Shown: positions 1 to 8,154, numbered from the stretch's first letter. The stretch is 64,000 nucleotides of DNA from CAZGNZ01 sp964527215 (GCA_964527215.1 CAZGNZ010000007.1:1-64000); one strand, 5' to 3'. Notes: generated from the letters alone by a model not told the origin. Translations and numbers: made by a program.

Positions 1-53
1 ATTGCTGTCCGGCTAATCACCGGAATGGTGTCCGAGAGTCGCCGGATTTTCCA
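1..53. mobile_element. End of an insertion sequence (IS21-like) that runs off the window
   Basis: Two spaced copies of a TGTCCG...CCGGA unit lie at 6-25 and 29-47. Multiple subterminal repeats of this kind are typical of IS21-family ends. The boundary is placed at about 53 because the outer end then reads TG on the minus strand, as in TG...CA-ended elements. The protease reading frame (17-607) enters this sequence and stops after a few foreign codons. Only the tip is visible, so the family assignment is an inference; the transposase would lie to the left. Confidence 0.6.
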
Positions 54-607
54 CTATTGCAAAAACTCATTTCATCAAGTTCAAAGTTAGCATATAAAAG
101 AGAATCATCTGGTGTATCAGGAACAGTATGATTGCCCCACCCTATAAGCGTTCCAATGTCACCAGGTTCACAGAAATCTGAATTATAGATTAATGGTATA
201 TAAGGAATGTCATAATCAGTCGCAAGTTCATCCAACCTGATTAAAGCAATGTCATTTACAAAAGTAGAATCATCATATAATGGGTGAATTATGATCTCCT
301 CAACGTCGAATTCTGTTACATTTGGACCATTATAGTCTACCGATCCAAGGGCAATCAGTAAATCTGCTGGATCATCCTCTGTTGAATCATCGACACAGTG
401 GGCTGCAGTTAATACCCAGTCTGGAGCTATCAAAGTACCACCACAATTTTGTTCATCCATATGGTCGATATGTTGAAGAATGATCGCTGCTGTCCATGGA
501 TAATCGTCATCAGATTCTACAAGACTCCCCCCAATAATTCTTGGTGATTCGAACTGATTAATTGAAAAGGAAACAAAAATAGTAAACAAACTAATTATCT
601 TTCTCAT
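17..607 (-). pseudogene. Trypsin-like (S1) serine protease, cut by an insertion sequence
   Basis: Secreted chymotrypsin-fold protease. The start is set at the ATG at 607, which has an AGAGGG ribosome site and gives a signal peptide. The mature N-terminus RIIGG follows at about residue 23. Catalytic His is in TAAHC (about residue 70) and catalytic Asp in NDIAL (about 119). The GDSGGP stretch with the catalytic Ser is absent, because the frame runs into the insertion-sequence end at about 53 and stops at 17. As it stands the product cannot be an active protease. It lies 11 bases downstream of the dockerin gene and was probably cotranscribed with it. Confidence 0.8.
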
Positions 608-618
608 CTGAACCCTCT

Positions 619-1890
619 TTATCTTACACCATATAAAACTAGACATTGTGATGATGCTGGATTTCTACCAACAACAACAGCTTTACTTAAATTTGAGGCT
701 ACAGAGCGGAATCTAAAGCCTGCAAATACTTCGTTAAAAAAATAAACACTATCTCCATTATAGTGCCATAATGCCGAGAGCGAACCAATGATATATATAT
801 CATTATTAGTAACTCCCGATAAATGTTCTGAAGCAAAAACCCAATCGTATTGAAATGTTAAATTTTCACCTGCTGATGGGTTCTGAGAAGAAACTTTATA
901 TATACCAAAATCTGTTTTGATCCATAGGCTATCACTTTTATCTGTATAAATTGATTCCAACACACCAGTAACATTGTAGGGATCTGGATATTCTGGTAAC
1001 TCACCATTGATATGAGATTGCAATATGGAGCCATCATAATGGATAAGTATTGAGTTTCGATTACCACTACTTAATCCATTACCAGAAATCCAAACATCGT
1101 TAGATTCAACACCAGAAATCGATATTAAATCTGAATCGGTATAGGTGTTTAATTTTGAAAATCCATTGATATCATATTTGACCAAAGTCCCATGATCTCC
1201 AATAAAATAAACAACAGTTGGACTTTTTCCCCATATTTTCTTTACTCCTGAATCTCCTTCTTCAAGTATCCCCATATCCCACAAATGATAGACATTCCAT
1301 GAATCTCCATCCCAATGTATTGGAATGTCCATGCACACCCAAATATTGTTTTCAGAAAAATACTTTATTCCTGTTAATTCCCAATTGACATGGATAAGCT
1401 CGTAATTCCAATTATTTCCATCCCAATACGCGTAATTGTAGTTATTGTCATCAATTGTTATATACCCTACGGCAATAAAACTAGAATCTGACACAATTGC
1501 AACATCTAGAAGCCAGTTAAGCTCATTTTCATTCCCTATTAGGTTAATGTCCCATTGAGTTTCGTGAGAGGATATATCCGCGCAACACTCAGACGTTGTT
1601 CCCTCACAGAATGAATAACCTGGGGGACAGAGAATCCCCGTGCCAACAATGTAGTTCACGATGAGTACGATATCTGTTACATCAAGGCTATCATCTCCGT
1701 TTGCATCCATAGCCCAAAATTCGTAGTCAGTTGGAATGTTTTCTGGATATAATAAAAACTGGACTATCATGACTATATCCAGGATGTTAACCTGCCCGTC
1801 ATCGTTGACATCACCAAGTTGATCACGCGAAGTGAGGGGTAGTAGAATGGATAGAGAGATTATGAATATGATTAAAAACTTATTTGTCAT
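619..1890 (-). CDS. Secreted dockerin type I protein with propeller-like repeats
   Basis: The ATG at 1890 starts a clean signal peptide (MTNKFLIIF...); the longer upstream ORF does not. Directly after it comes a two-repeat type I dockerin with the calcium-loop pattern DxNxDG (GDVNDDGQVN and MDANGDDSLD). A run of short repeats with WDG-x-W cores follows (YWDGNNWNY, HWDGDSWNV, WHYNGDSV) and suggests a beta-propeller. The region is visibly AT-richer than the core genes to the right. Dockerins bind cohesins in cellulosomes, but here they are probably a surface or complex-assembly module; the partner is unknown. The protease gene follows in the same direction. Confidence 0.7.
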   Translation of the reverse strand: MTNKFLIIFIISLSILLPLTSRDQLGDVNDDGQVNILDIVMIVQFLLYPENIPTDYEFWAMDANGDDSLDVTDIVLIVNYIVGTGILCPPGYSFCEGTTSECCADISSHETQWDINLIGNENELNWLLDVAIVSDSSFIAVGYITIDDNNYNYAYWDGNNWNYELIHVNWELTGIKYFSENNIWVCMDIPIHWDGDSWNVYHLWDMGILEEGDSGVKKIWGKSPTVVYFIGDHGTLVKYDINGFSKLNTYTDSDLISISGVESNDVWISGNGLSSGNRNSILIHYDGSILQSHINGELPEYPDPYNVTGVLESIYTDKSDSLWIKTDFGIYKVSSQNPSAGENLTFQYDWVFASEHLSGVTNNDIYIIGSLSALWHYNGDSVYFFNEVFAGFRFRSVASNLSKAVVVGRNPASSQCLVLYGVR

Positions 1891-2015
1891 TTTGATGTAC
1901 CTGTATTTGTTAATGAATATACATATTCCACAATACGGAATCAAGCAATATCTATTTTCTTTCATTATTTAGACAGACGCATGGGTCCATGAGATAGCAA
2001 TCGTCTGCCTTGTAT

Positions 2016-2465
2016 TTATATCAATCCAGCATCCGCCATTGAGCGGTATTCATCGTTTCTGCAAATGATGATATGATCATGAACACTCACTTCAAATAGC
2101 TTACAGGCTTCCCTGATACGCCTTGTCAATGCTATATCATCTCTGGAGGTATTCAGGTTACCACTGGGATGGTTATGCGCCAGGATCAGAGCCGCAGAGC
2201 CATACTCCAGACACTTTCGCACCACTTCCCTGGGATAGACAGAAGCACTTGTTATCGTGCCTACTGAAACACTTTCAGCGTTAATAAGGTGATTTGAACC
2301 GTCCAGAAAGGCCACCATGAAATGCTCTCGGTCGGGATCATTTATCAGCGTCCGCAGCTGGTTCACGGCTATATCACTGTCTGTCAGAGCCGTCCCACGC
2401 TTTGGGAAGAAACGACTGCAATACGCCTGCTTCAAATCCTCATCGGAAATATGCAATTGACTCAT
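2016..2465 (-). CDS. radC: RadC-family JAB/MPN+ domain protein, short form
   Basis: A 149-residue protein made almost entirely of the JAMM metalloprotease-like fold. The motif HNHPSGN followed by SRDD supplies the zinc ligands (about residues 96-109). The N-terminal helix-hairpin-helix region of full-length RadC is missing. Short RadC proteins of this kind are common in genomic islands and plasmids; their activity is not established. The start codon overlaps the stop of the 61-residue gene upstream by one base (TGATG), so the two are probably translationally coupled. The decayed integrase nearby supports an accessory-island setting. Confidence 0.85.
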   Translation of the reverse strand: MSQLHISDEDLKQAYCSRFFPKRGTALTDSDIAVNQLRTLINDPDREHFMVAFLDGSNHLINAESVSVGTITSASVYPREVVRKCLEYGSAALILAHNHPSGNLNTSRDDIALTRRIREACKLFEVSVHDHIIICRNDEYRSMADAGLI

Positions 2466-2650
2466 CAGTTCAACTCCTTTTCATTCAGTCTGCCGCTCTC
2501 AACGGCTTCAATAATCTCAGTTACAACGGCCAGCTCATCTACAAGCTGGGTCCATCTGCGACGGCTTAAGGCTGTCTCTGTTCGGCCCTGACGGAGCAAT
2601 TGAAGCTTCCTGTCTGGCAGTAATTCAACACGGTTATCATGGATTAACAT
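2465..2650 (-). CDS. Small unknown protein coupled to radC
   Basis: Sixty-one residues, charged, rich in Arg, Leu and Glu, with no signal peptide or membrane segment. I do not recognise the family. Support for it being real is the one-base TGATG overlap with the radC-like gene and the same orientation. The second half (TQLVDELAVVTEIIEAV) looks helical. It could be a small DNA-binding or accessory island protein. Confidence 0.5.
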   Translation of the reverse strand: MLIHDNRVELLPDRKLQLLRQGRTETALSRRRWTQLVDELAVVTEIIEAVESGRLNEKELN

Positions 2651-2741
2651 GGCTGGTCTCCGATTATGTGTGCCTGGATGGGTGATTTATTGGGTTATGA
2701 TGGGAAAGGAAAGGGGTAATCAAGGAGCCGAAGCTCCCATC

Positions 2742-3056
2742 CTACCCTGGCATACCAGCAGTGGGATTTGCCGCAAGTGCAGAACTCTCCTCACGGCTCA
2801 CATTGCTGATCATCTGCCGAACCTGGGTCAGGGTACCTGTGGTGTCAATCTGGATGCCCCTTGATCGGGCCAGTTCAGTGATGGCCTGCACGGTGGTCTG
2901 GTATTCTTCCTGTATGGAGCGTTTGGTGCGGTCATTCTTGATCCGCAGAGAGCGGTTGTACTGGGGAAACAGCGGAGCATTGGGGTTCTCCTGCAATGTA
3001 GATAGAAACGCAGTGTCCAGCATCTGCTGCACCTGAGCCTGTAGATATTCCTGCAT
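2742..3056 (-). CDS. Unknown 104-residue island protein
   Basis: Predicted soluble, largely helical and Gln-rich near the N-terminus (MQEYLQAQVQQML), with a basic middle (KNDRTKRSIQEEYQ). It has no signal peptide or recognisable motif. It lies upstream of the two other minus-strand island genes with a gap of about 90 bases and is followed on its 5' side by noncoding DNA. An ORF of this length with sensible composition beside radC is probably a gene, but no function can be given. Confidence 0.45.
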   Translation of the reverse strand: MQEYLQAQVQQMLDTAFLSTLQENPNAPLFPQYNRSLRIKNDRTKRSIQEEYQTTVQAITELARSRGIQIDTTGTLTQVRQMISNVSREESSALAANPTAGMPG

Positions 3057-3228
3057 AGTAATCCTTTCAGTTTGTTCAGAGTAAATAACCTGAAAACAAA
3101 TCAGAAAAAATAACTGACAAGAAAATTCGCTTTGCGAAATCCCCCGATAGGGGTGTGGTGGGGGAAGAAGAGTGGATGAGTGATTGAGAGCAAATTTATA
3201 CTTGATATCACTATATTGCAGATCAAAA

Positions 3229-3470
3229 TCATTTACTATTGCTTGGTTTTTTAATCCAGTTCGTATAAATCTCCGCGGTTTTATTTGATCGATGTCCCAG
3301 AAAGGTTTGCAATAATTCCCAGTGGATACCGCTGTTCAGCATGTCGTGGGCGAAAGTGTGGCGGAATGTATGCGGATTGGGGTGATTCATCTACAGAGAT
3401 ATATTGTTGGCTCCAATTTCATCAACGTAATTTTCAGCCGCGTTTTTAAAAGCAATAAAATACAAATCCT
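3229..3470 (-). pseudogene. Decayed tyrosine recombinase (phage/XerC-type integrase), C-terminal part
   Basis: Read on the minus strand, 3392-3229 encodes the catalytic end of a tyrosine recombinase: HPHTFRHTFAHDMLNSGI (His and Arg of the active site), then LGHRS, then the nucleophile Tyr in AEIYTNW, ending in a TGA at about 3229. In the same frame upstream, ENYVDEIGANN is also integrase-like, but it is separated by a TAG at about 3391-3393, with another stop at about 3460. No full-length frame exists, so it is a remnant. Its place between island genes and a tRNA-Ser fits an element that once integrated here. Confidence 0.75.
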
Positions 3471-3528
3471 CTTATCCAGGTTTTGTGGGTCATTGTATGG
3501 CCATGCTTCCTGAAACCACTGCATTAAA

Positions 3529-3594
3529 TGTCAAACAGGTGCCATATAGGTGTCAAAAATCGCCTTTGCTTGGACGTTTGACACGTATATGACA
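3529..3594. repeat. Cluster of TGTCA/TGACA motifs next to tRNA-Ser
   Basis: Within about 65 bases there are two TGTCA motifs (3529 and 3551) and two in the reverse sense (3580 and 3589). The inner pair, GTGTCAAA at 3550-3557 and TTTGACAC at 3577-3584, is a perfect inverted repeat. It lies between the integrase remnant and the tRNA. Arm-type recombinase sites or a promoter operator are both possible; there is no direct proof of either. Confidence 0.35.
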
Positions 3595-3631
3595 CTCATA
3601 AGGGTTTGCGTAATTTATTGTTTTTATTACA

Positions 3632-3720
3632 GGAAAGGTGGCAGAGTTGGACGAATGCACCGCACTCGAAATGCGGCGTGCTGCATTGCAGTACCGGAGG
3701 TTCGAATCCTCTCCTTTCCG
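3632..3720 (+). tRNA. tRNA-Ser (anticodon CGA)
   Basis: Acceptor GGAAAGG pairs with CCTTTCC and G is the discriminator base. The anticodon arm is CCGCA-CTCGAAA-TGCGG, giving CGA, which reads UCG. The long variable arm (CTGC...GCAG) is typical of class II tRNA-Ser, and the T arm carries GGTTCGAATCC. The CCA end is not encoded. The accessory segment with an integrase remnant ends just upstream. Confidence 0.95.
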
Positions 3721-3785
3721 CAGCAGTCCTCAGTTTATACAATCAGCCGTATTATTCTGAATTCCTGCAGTAAACCTGGGAAGAC

Positions 3786-4445
3786 TTATTTCAGCCGCTG
3801 CAGAGTATAATCATTGATTTCCCACACCCCGTCCGGGCACATAGACTTCAGCAGTTCCTGATCCTGTGCAATCATGATAAAACCGGGAGCCATTTCATTC
3901 AGGTATGACACCACCCTTTCCCGGTGCTCGTCGTCCAGCCATTCGAACGGTTCATCCAGCAGCAGCAGTTTCGGCTCCATAACAACCACCCCCGCCAGAG
4001 CCACCAGATGCTGTTCCCCTCCGCTGAGATGAAACGGCACGCGGTCCAGCAGCGGCGTGAGGTTAAAAAACCTGGAAACACTCTCTACCGACTTTTCAAT
4101 TTTTTCATCTGCCCATTTCAGATTGGACGGACCAAATGCCAGGTCCTGTCGGACTGAGGGACAGAACAGCTGATGTACCGGATCCTGAAAAACCAGTCCA
4201 ACTTGACGACGCAGCTTCGCAAATTCACTTTCGCTGCAGCATTCCTGTCCATGAAACACAATTGATCCGTTTTGCGGTCTGACAAGCCCGGTGATAAGTT
4301 TCAGGATAGTGGATTTTCCGGAACCATTCCGGCCCCAAATTCCGATTTTCTGATTCGGGAAACAGGACAGTTCCAGCTTGGAGAACAAGGGACGGTCGGG
4401 TCGGTAGCTGAAATCAATCCGGTTCAGCCGAACAATTGGAATCAA
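3786..4445 (-). CDS. nikO: Nickel ECF transporter ATPase NikO
   Basis: ATP-binding A component of an energy-coupling-factor importer. Visible are the Walker A GRNGSGKST, the Q-loop VFQDPVHQLF, the signature LSGGE and the Walker B LLLLDEPFEWLD. The best start is TTG at 4445, which overlaps the nikQ stop as TTGA. The longer ORF would put an unrelated 40-residue extension in front of the domain and overlap nikQ deeply. About 219 residues, normal for CbiO/NikO. Last gene of the nik operon; it powers uptake through NikM and NikQ. Confidence 0.85.
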   Translation of the reverse strand: MIPIVRLNRIDFSYRPDRPLFSKLELSCFPNQKIGIWGRNGSGKSTILKLITGLVRPQNGSIVFHGQECCSESEFAKLRRQVGLVFQDPVHQLFCPSVRQDLAFGPSNLKWADEKIEKSVESVSRFFNLTPLLDRVPFHLSGGEQHLVALAGVVVMEPKLLLLDEPFEWLDDEHRERVVSYLNEMAPGFIMIAQDQELLKSMCPDGVWEINDYTLQRLK

Positions 4446-5182
4446 ACCGGCATCCCCACCATGAGAAACATGTTCAGTATCAAAACCAGGCTGCCGGGAA
4501 TCAACTGGAGAGATGGCAGCGGGGGCCATTTTCTGCCCGGTAAAACACCGCAATATCCCCGGCACTTCATGACATCCTGGAGTATCTGAGCTTTTTCAGT
4601 GCACCTTACGATAAGCATTCCCAGCCACCAGGCCTGCGTGCGGTAGGTGTGCAGGTTGGTTCCCGGCTGAAAACACCGGATTCGTGCTGCATTCCGAAAC
4701 CGGAGCAGTTCATCCCTAAGCATCGCAATGAATTTACAGGTGAAAAACAGACTGGAGACCAGTTTGTCAGGTAATCGAAAATACTGCAGAGTATTCAGAA
4801 AATCTGTTGCTGACATTGAACCTGAGATTAAAATCAGCCACACCCCGACAGCATTCAGCCGAACGGACAGCATCAGGCACTGTCTGAATCCGGTGATCTG
4901 AAACCCGAAAACCGGCAGAACAACTGTTTCCGAGATCGAAAACCAGGGAATTGTACTCCAGAAAGGAACCAGAAAAAGATTCAGCACGCCCAGCCGAACA
5001 AAGAACAGCTTTGACCGCACCCCCGTAATGGCTGCCGCACCGAGTCCGAATCCCAGATTCAGCAGCAGGAATGTCAGATTATCAGATGCAGACAGCAGTA
5101 ACAGCAGCGGGACTAGAAACAGCATTTTTATACGCGGATCCACTGATTTATTATCCAGGTCAAACTTGAATGGATTCAGCAC
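4442..5182 (-). CDS. nikQ: Nickel ECF transporter transmembrane T component NikQ
   Basis: Integral membrane protein with an N-terminal cluster of hydrophobic helices and the cytoplasmic coupling region characteristic of CbiQ/EcfT. The two short Arg-containing coupling motifs are recognisable as NAARIRCF and MKCRGYCG. They contact the grooves of the ATPase. The start overlaps the nikM stop by a few bases and the stop overlaps the TTG start of nikO, so translation is tightly coupled. Length (246 residues) is normal. Assignment to nickel rather than cobalt rests on the nikR and nikKL neighbours. Confidence 0.85.
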   Translation of the reverse strand: MLNPFKFDLDNKSVDPRIKMLFLVPLLLLLSASDNLTFLLLNLGFGLGAAAITGVRSKLFFVRLGVLNLFLVPFWSTIPWFSISETVVLPVFGFQITGFRQCLMLSVRLNAVGVWLILISGSMSATDFLNTLQYFRLPDKLVSSLFFTCKFIAMLRDELLRFRNAARIRCFQPGTNLHTYRTQAWWLGMLIVRCTEKAQILQDVMKCRGYCGVLPGRKWPPLPSLQLIPGSLVLILNMFLMVGMPV

Positions 5183-5778
5183 GGTCTGGACTCCAGCAGA
5201 TCCGGTTTCACCTTCTGAATAAATGATAATGTGATTACTGTTACAATTCCCTCAAGAATGACGGCCGGTCCGTTGACTGCCAGAATCAGCGGGATTGTTA
5301 CCTGAAATGATGAATCGGACAGCAGCAGGATCAAAATCAGCAGCAGAAGTGATAGTGATGGTGTGAGAATGCCGACGGCGGCCTGTACAGCCGGCTTCCT
5401 GTTCCAATTTGATCCAAGCCGGTTCCACATCAATCCGGCAGCCAGTCCCGGCAGGCCAATAATCAGTGTATTCATTCCGACGGCCACAATGCCGCCGTGC
5501 TGCAGTAAAAATGCCTGCAGAATCAGTGCGGTAAACACCGCCGGGAGCACACTCCAGCCGAGGATGATACCCAGCAAACCGTTCAGGGTGAGATGAACAC
5601 TTGCTGCTCCCAACGGGAAATGAATAACGGAAACTGTGAAAAACAGAGCACTATAAACCGCCAGACGAGGTATATCGTCAGTGCTGGTTTTTTTGAGTCC
5701 AGCTGCCAAAGCTGCTGCAGACAGCGCCCAGCCGACGCCGGCAACAGGCAGGGAAACGATGCCGTCAGACAGATGCAT
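5176..5778 (-). CDS. nikM: Nickel ECF transporter substrate-binding membrane protein NikM
   Basis: CbiM/NikM family. The N-terminus MHLSDG keeps the invariant Met-His pair; in this family the free amino group and His2 help bind Ni2+ or Co2+. Several membrane helices follow, with SVIHFPLGAASVHLTLNG in the middle, including conserved His residues. At 200 residues it is the usual size for NikM without a fused NikN. The start lies inside the end of nikL (14-base overlap). Confidence 0.9.
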   Translation of the reverse strand: MHLSDGIVSLPVAGVGWALSAAALAAGLKKTSTDDIPRLAVYSALFFTVSVIHFPLGAASVHLTLNGLLGIILGWSVLPAVFTALILQAFLLQHGGIVAVGMNTLIIGLPGLAAGLMWNRLGSNWNRKPAVQAAVGILTPSLSLLLLILILLLSDSSFQVTIPLILAVNGPAVILEGIVTVITLSFIQKVKPDLLESRPC

Positions 5779-6217
5779 GACCGTCTGCCCCTGTTCTGCG
5801 AATAATGTACAGGAAACAGCAAATATTGAAGATCAAACTGACTCCCAGGAACATGCGGGTGAAAGAAAAAGACCGGTCATTTTTCTTTTCTGGTTCTCCC
5901 CCGTTGTCAATCCATTGAATGGTCTCTTCAAGTTGATGTCCCATACCGTCATTTACAACCATCTTCCAGAGACCAGGCCGGTCGGGAGTAAAAGCAAGAC
6001 AGCCTTCATGATCCGTCAACCCGCTGAACTTCAGATAACTCTCCGGTCCGAAAACTTTGTATTCGCACTCTGCCATTGCAGACCCGTCGGCATATGTGGC
6101 CTGCAGACCGGGATTGTTCAACGTAATTTTTCCATGTACCCCATGTCCCCACAAACTGCCGGATACAAGCCAGACCAGCCAAAAGATTTTGCCTGTAGAA
6201 ACGGAATATTTCCTCAT
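5765..6217 (-). CDS. nikL: NikL-type accessory protein of the nickel ECF transporter
   Basis: 150 residues: an N-terminal signal or anchor segment, a His-containing start of the exported part (HGVHGKI), a small beta-rich periplasmic domain (GLTDHEGCLAFTPDRPGLWK resembles DUF4198/NikL domains) and one C-terminal membrane helix (about 118-138) followed by Arg residues. In NikKLMQO systems NikK and NikL replace the small NikN subunit. Sequence similarity seen by eye is modest; position between nikK and nikM is the main support. Confidence 0.75.
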   Translation of the reverse strand: MRKYSVSTGKIFWLVWLVSGSLWGHGVHGKITLNNPGLQATYADGSAMAECEYKVFGPESYLKFSGLTDHEGCLAFTPDRPGLWKMVVNDGMGHQLEETIQWIDNGGEPEKKNDRSFSFTRMFLGVSLIFNICCFLYIIRRTGADGHASV

Positions 6218-6897
6218 CAGGGCATCCAGAATGTTAGTGAAGCGGACTGCCTTTTATGGGTCACCGTGACCAGATACCAGCCGGTAACAGAAACTGGCAG
6301 AACTGCCGGTTCAGAATCACTGCACCAGGAATAAATCTTTTTTCCGTCCGGGTATATAACAATTGGATCCGCAGAGACTGACTGACCGTTCAGGAGTACC
6401 CTGAGCGATACTTCGGTTGATTTTCCCTCGGATTTACCGACTGTAAAATGCGGAACGATTTCCAAATCTTTTCCGATGATGCACTCATTTCCCAGAACGC
6501 CGTCGATGACCGTCCAATCATTATTCCGCGGAGTGACCCACACCGTTTTACCGGTAAAAAACACACCGCTTTTCGTGCTTCGCTGCAGTGAGAACCAGGC
6601 CATAAAGGTTCCTGAATCAGGGGTGGGACACTCACTCTGCCAGGCAGCAGCGGTCTCTTTCAGACTGTCTGTAGCAATCACAGTCCCGGAGCTGCAGTCC
6701 TGCAATATGAATTGGTGAATCAGGGATTTACTGATCAGGCCGTCAGATTCCGGAAAGTGATGCCCATTGCCGATCTCAACTTTGACGATATTCGAATTAC
6801 CCTCAGATGGGAAAAACCGAATCCAGGAGTCGTGGGCGGTCACTGTCGAGATTAAAATCAGCAGTGGGAATACGGCTTTGTTCAGTGCTGCTTCCAT
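6217..6897 (-). CDS. nikK: NikK-type DUF4198 periplasmic protein
   Basis: Exported protein with a signal peptide whose cleavage leaves HDSWIRFFP at the N-terminus. This His-Asp-x-Trp start is characteristic of DUF4198/NikK proteins, and the new N-terminal His may bind metal. A beta-rich domain follows, ending near SVTGWYLVTV. 226 residues. Start and stop codons overlap both neighbours, placing it firmly in the nickel operon. It probably shuttles or presents Ni2+ to NikM on the periplasmic side. Confidence 0.8.
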   Translation of the reverse strand: MEAALNKAVFPLLILISTVTAHDSWIRFFPSEGNSNIVKVEIGNGHHFPESDGLISKSLIHQFILQDCSSGTVIATDSLKETAAAWQSECPTPDSGTFMAWFSLQRSTKSGVFFTGKTVWVTPRNNDWTVIDGVLGNECIIGKDLEIVPHFTVGKSEGKSTEVSLRVLLNGQSVSADPIVIYPDGKKIYSWCSDSEPAVLPVSVTGWYLVTVTHKRQSASLTFWMP

Positions 6898-7679
6898 CAG
6901 AAGTTATACATCAGGCTGAGACTCATTCGATGGAAATCAAAATCCGCGTTGAACCCTAAACCGGTTTTAATGATGGTACTGCTGCTGAGGGGAAAATACA
7001 CACCGGGCAGATAAATGACTGATTCAGCAAAATCATCAGTATCTCCAGAGATTTCAAGGCCTCCGGATATTCCGTGACTCATCTGAGTAAAAGGCATTTT
7101 ACCGCCTACTGCCAGGATGGTGCATTCTTCCCCGTTCTCCAGTTCATAGGATGCATTTAGAGTCAGGTTTTGATGTTCGAAGAAAGTTTTGCTCAAAATC
7201 AATGTGGATGAAAACACCTCTTTTCCGTCCAGCAGATCTCTGCTTTTATCTGACGGAACCTCCCAGGTCGCCGACCAGCCGATCTGGAGTGCGGGATGAT
7301 CAATCAACAGATTCTGGACAGTAAATGCTGCCGCCTCAATAAATGGAGACGGTCCCTGAGGGGATGTAATTCCCGCCCCCTCTGTTAGATGATCCGCACC
7401 GAATTTGGCCCAGTGGAAATGCACATCAATCATTGTATTCCAGCCGATTCCAAAGGCAGCTCCGGGCGTATACTCCCAGTGGTCAAGGTTCGGATTTGCA
7501 TCATCTTCCACCATATAATCATAATGAATATGGAGCAGACGTGCACCCGGATCGGGAATATGAGCGCTTTCCAACTCAATATACTCCATTGCATGATGGC
7601 CAAAGCAGATTGAGAGTCCTGCCATGAACAAACAAGCCGATACCAGATTTTTCGCTCCAATTGTTAATACATTTTTCAT
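6897..7679 (-). CDS. Outer-membrane beta-barrel protein of the nickel operon
   Basis: 260 residues with a signal peptide, then FGHHAMEYIELE, which places a His pair at the mature N-terminus. The rest has the alternating pattern of an outer-membrane barrel and ends in a C-terminal aromatic strand (MSLSLMYNF). It sits between nikR and nikK, so a role in moving nickel across the outer membrane is a reasonable inference; the family itself is only known to me as generic transporter-like barrels. It is not a TonB receptor: there is no plug domain and it is too short. Confidence 0.65.
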   Translation of the reverse strand: MKNVLTIGAKNLVSACLFMAGLSICFGHHAMEYIELESAHIPDPGARLLHIHYDYMVEDDANPNLDHWEYTPGAAFGIGWNTMIDVHFHWAKFGADHLTEGAGITSPQGPSPFIEAAAFTVQNLLIDHPALQIGWSATWEVPSDKSRDLLDGKEVFSSTLILSKTFFEHQNLTLNASYELENGEECTILAVGGKMPFTQMSHGISGGLEISGDTDDFAESVIYLPGVYFPLSSSTIIKTGLGFNADFDFHRMSLSLMYNF

Positions 7680-7691
7680 AATCGTAACACC
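7663..7691. promoter_or_regulatory. Possible second, weaker NikR-like site over the barrel-gene start
   Basis: At the same 12-5-12 spacing as the strong operator at 8126-8154, the halves here match it at 8 of 12 and 9 of 12 positions; the shared core is TCGTAACA. The ATG of the outer-membrane gene (7677-7679) lies in the spacer. It could tune the downstream genes separately from nikR, or be chance. Confidence 0.3.
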
Positions 7692-7705
7692 ACTTGTTAA
7701 AAAAA

Positions 7706-8110
7706 TTATTCAGTAACGGCAATATCCAGACTGCAGTGCAATACTCCTTTGAGGGAGTGGATCCTGTCTGCCAACTGCTGCAGTTCTTCATCAACACCTT
7801 CTACAGCGATCATTTCCATGCAGAGATGATTGTCAAGATGTACGTGCTGATTGCAGATCACCTGTCCGTGAAAATCATGCTGTAAATTGGTCAGTTGATT
7901 GACCAGGCCGCGGTGATGGTGGTTATATACCAGAATGATTGCCCCGCTGGCTTGTCCGCCTTTTTCCAGTGAATCGGTTTTCAAGGCTTCACGGATCAGA
8001 TCTGAAATGGCTTTTGATCGTGTGGAATACTTCTGCTGTCGGCAAAGTTGATCGAACTGTTCCAGCAGATCCTGATTCAGGGAAACTCCTATGCGGGCCA
8101 ATTTTGTCAT
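7706..8110 (-). CDS. nikR: Nickel-responsive transcriptional regulator NikR
   Basis: Ribbon-helix-helix domain at the N-terminus (RIGVSLNQDLLEQFD, then STRSKAISDLIREAL) and a C-terminal ACT-like metal-sensing domain. The four square-planar Ni ligands of NikR are all present: His78 (LQHD), His89 and His91 (HVH) and Cys97 (HLCME). The start at 8110 is chosen because the family begins here; the upstream extension runs through the operator. It is the first gene of the nickel operon and probably represses it, itself included, when nickel is plentiful. 134 residues, normal length. Confidence 0.93.
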   Translation of the reverse strand: MTKLARIGVSLNQDLLEQFDQLCRQQKYSTRSKAISDLIREALKTDSLEKGGQASGAIILVYNHHHRGLVNQLTNLQHDFHGQVICNQHVHLDNHLCMEMIAVEGVDEELQQLADRIHSLKGVLHCSLDIAVTE

Positions 8111-8125
8111 AATCAAGCGTTGAAT

Positions 8126-8154
8126 ATTATTACAAATCTCAGATTCGTAACAAT
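8126..8154. promoter_or_regulatory. NikR operator (12-5-12 inverted repeat)
   Basis: Half-sites ATTATTACAAAT (8126-8137) and ATTCGTAACAAT (8143-8154) are inverted repeats matching at 10 of 12 positions around a 5-base spacer. The site lies 16 bases upstream of the nikR ATG. NikR tetramers bind long spaced palindromes, so this is the obvious candidate. The sequence differs from the E. coli GTATGA site, which is expected across phyla. Confidence 0.7.

Noticed and set aside
3057..3228. Gap between the 104-residue gene and the integrase relic
   Set aside because: I saw no ORF, RNA or repeat that could be supported.
5681..6334. Plus-strand ORF of 217 codons
   Set aside because: Antisense to nikL and its neighbours; no signal or domain.
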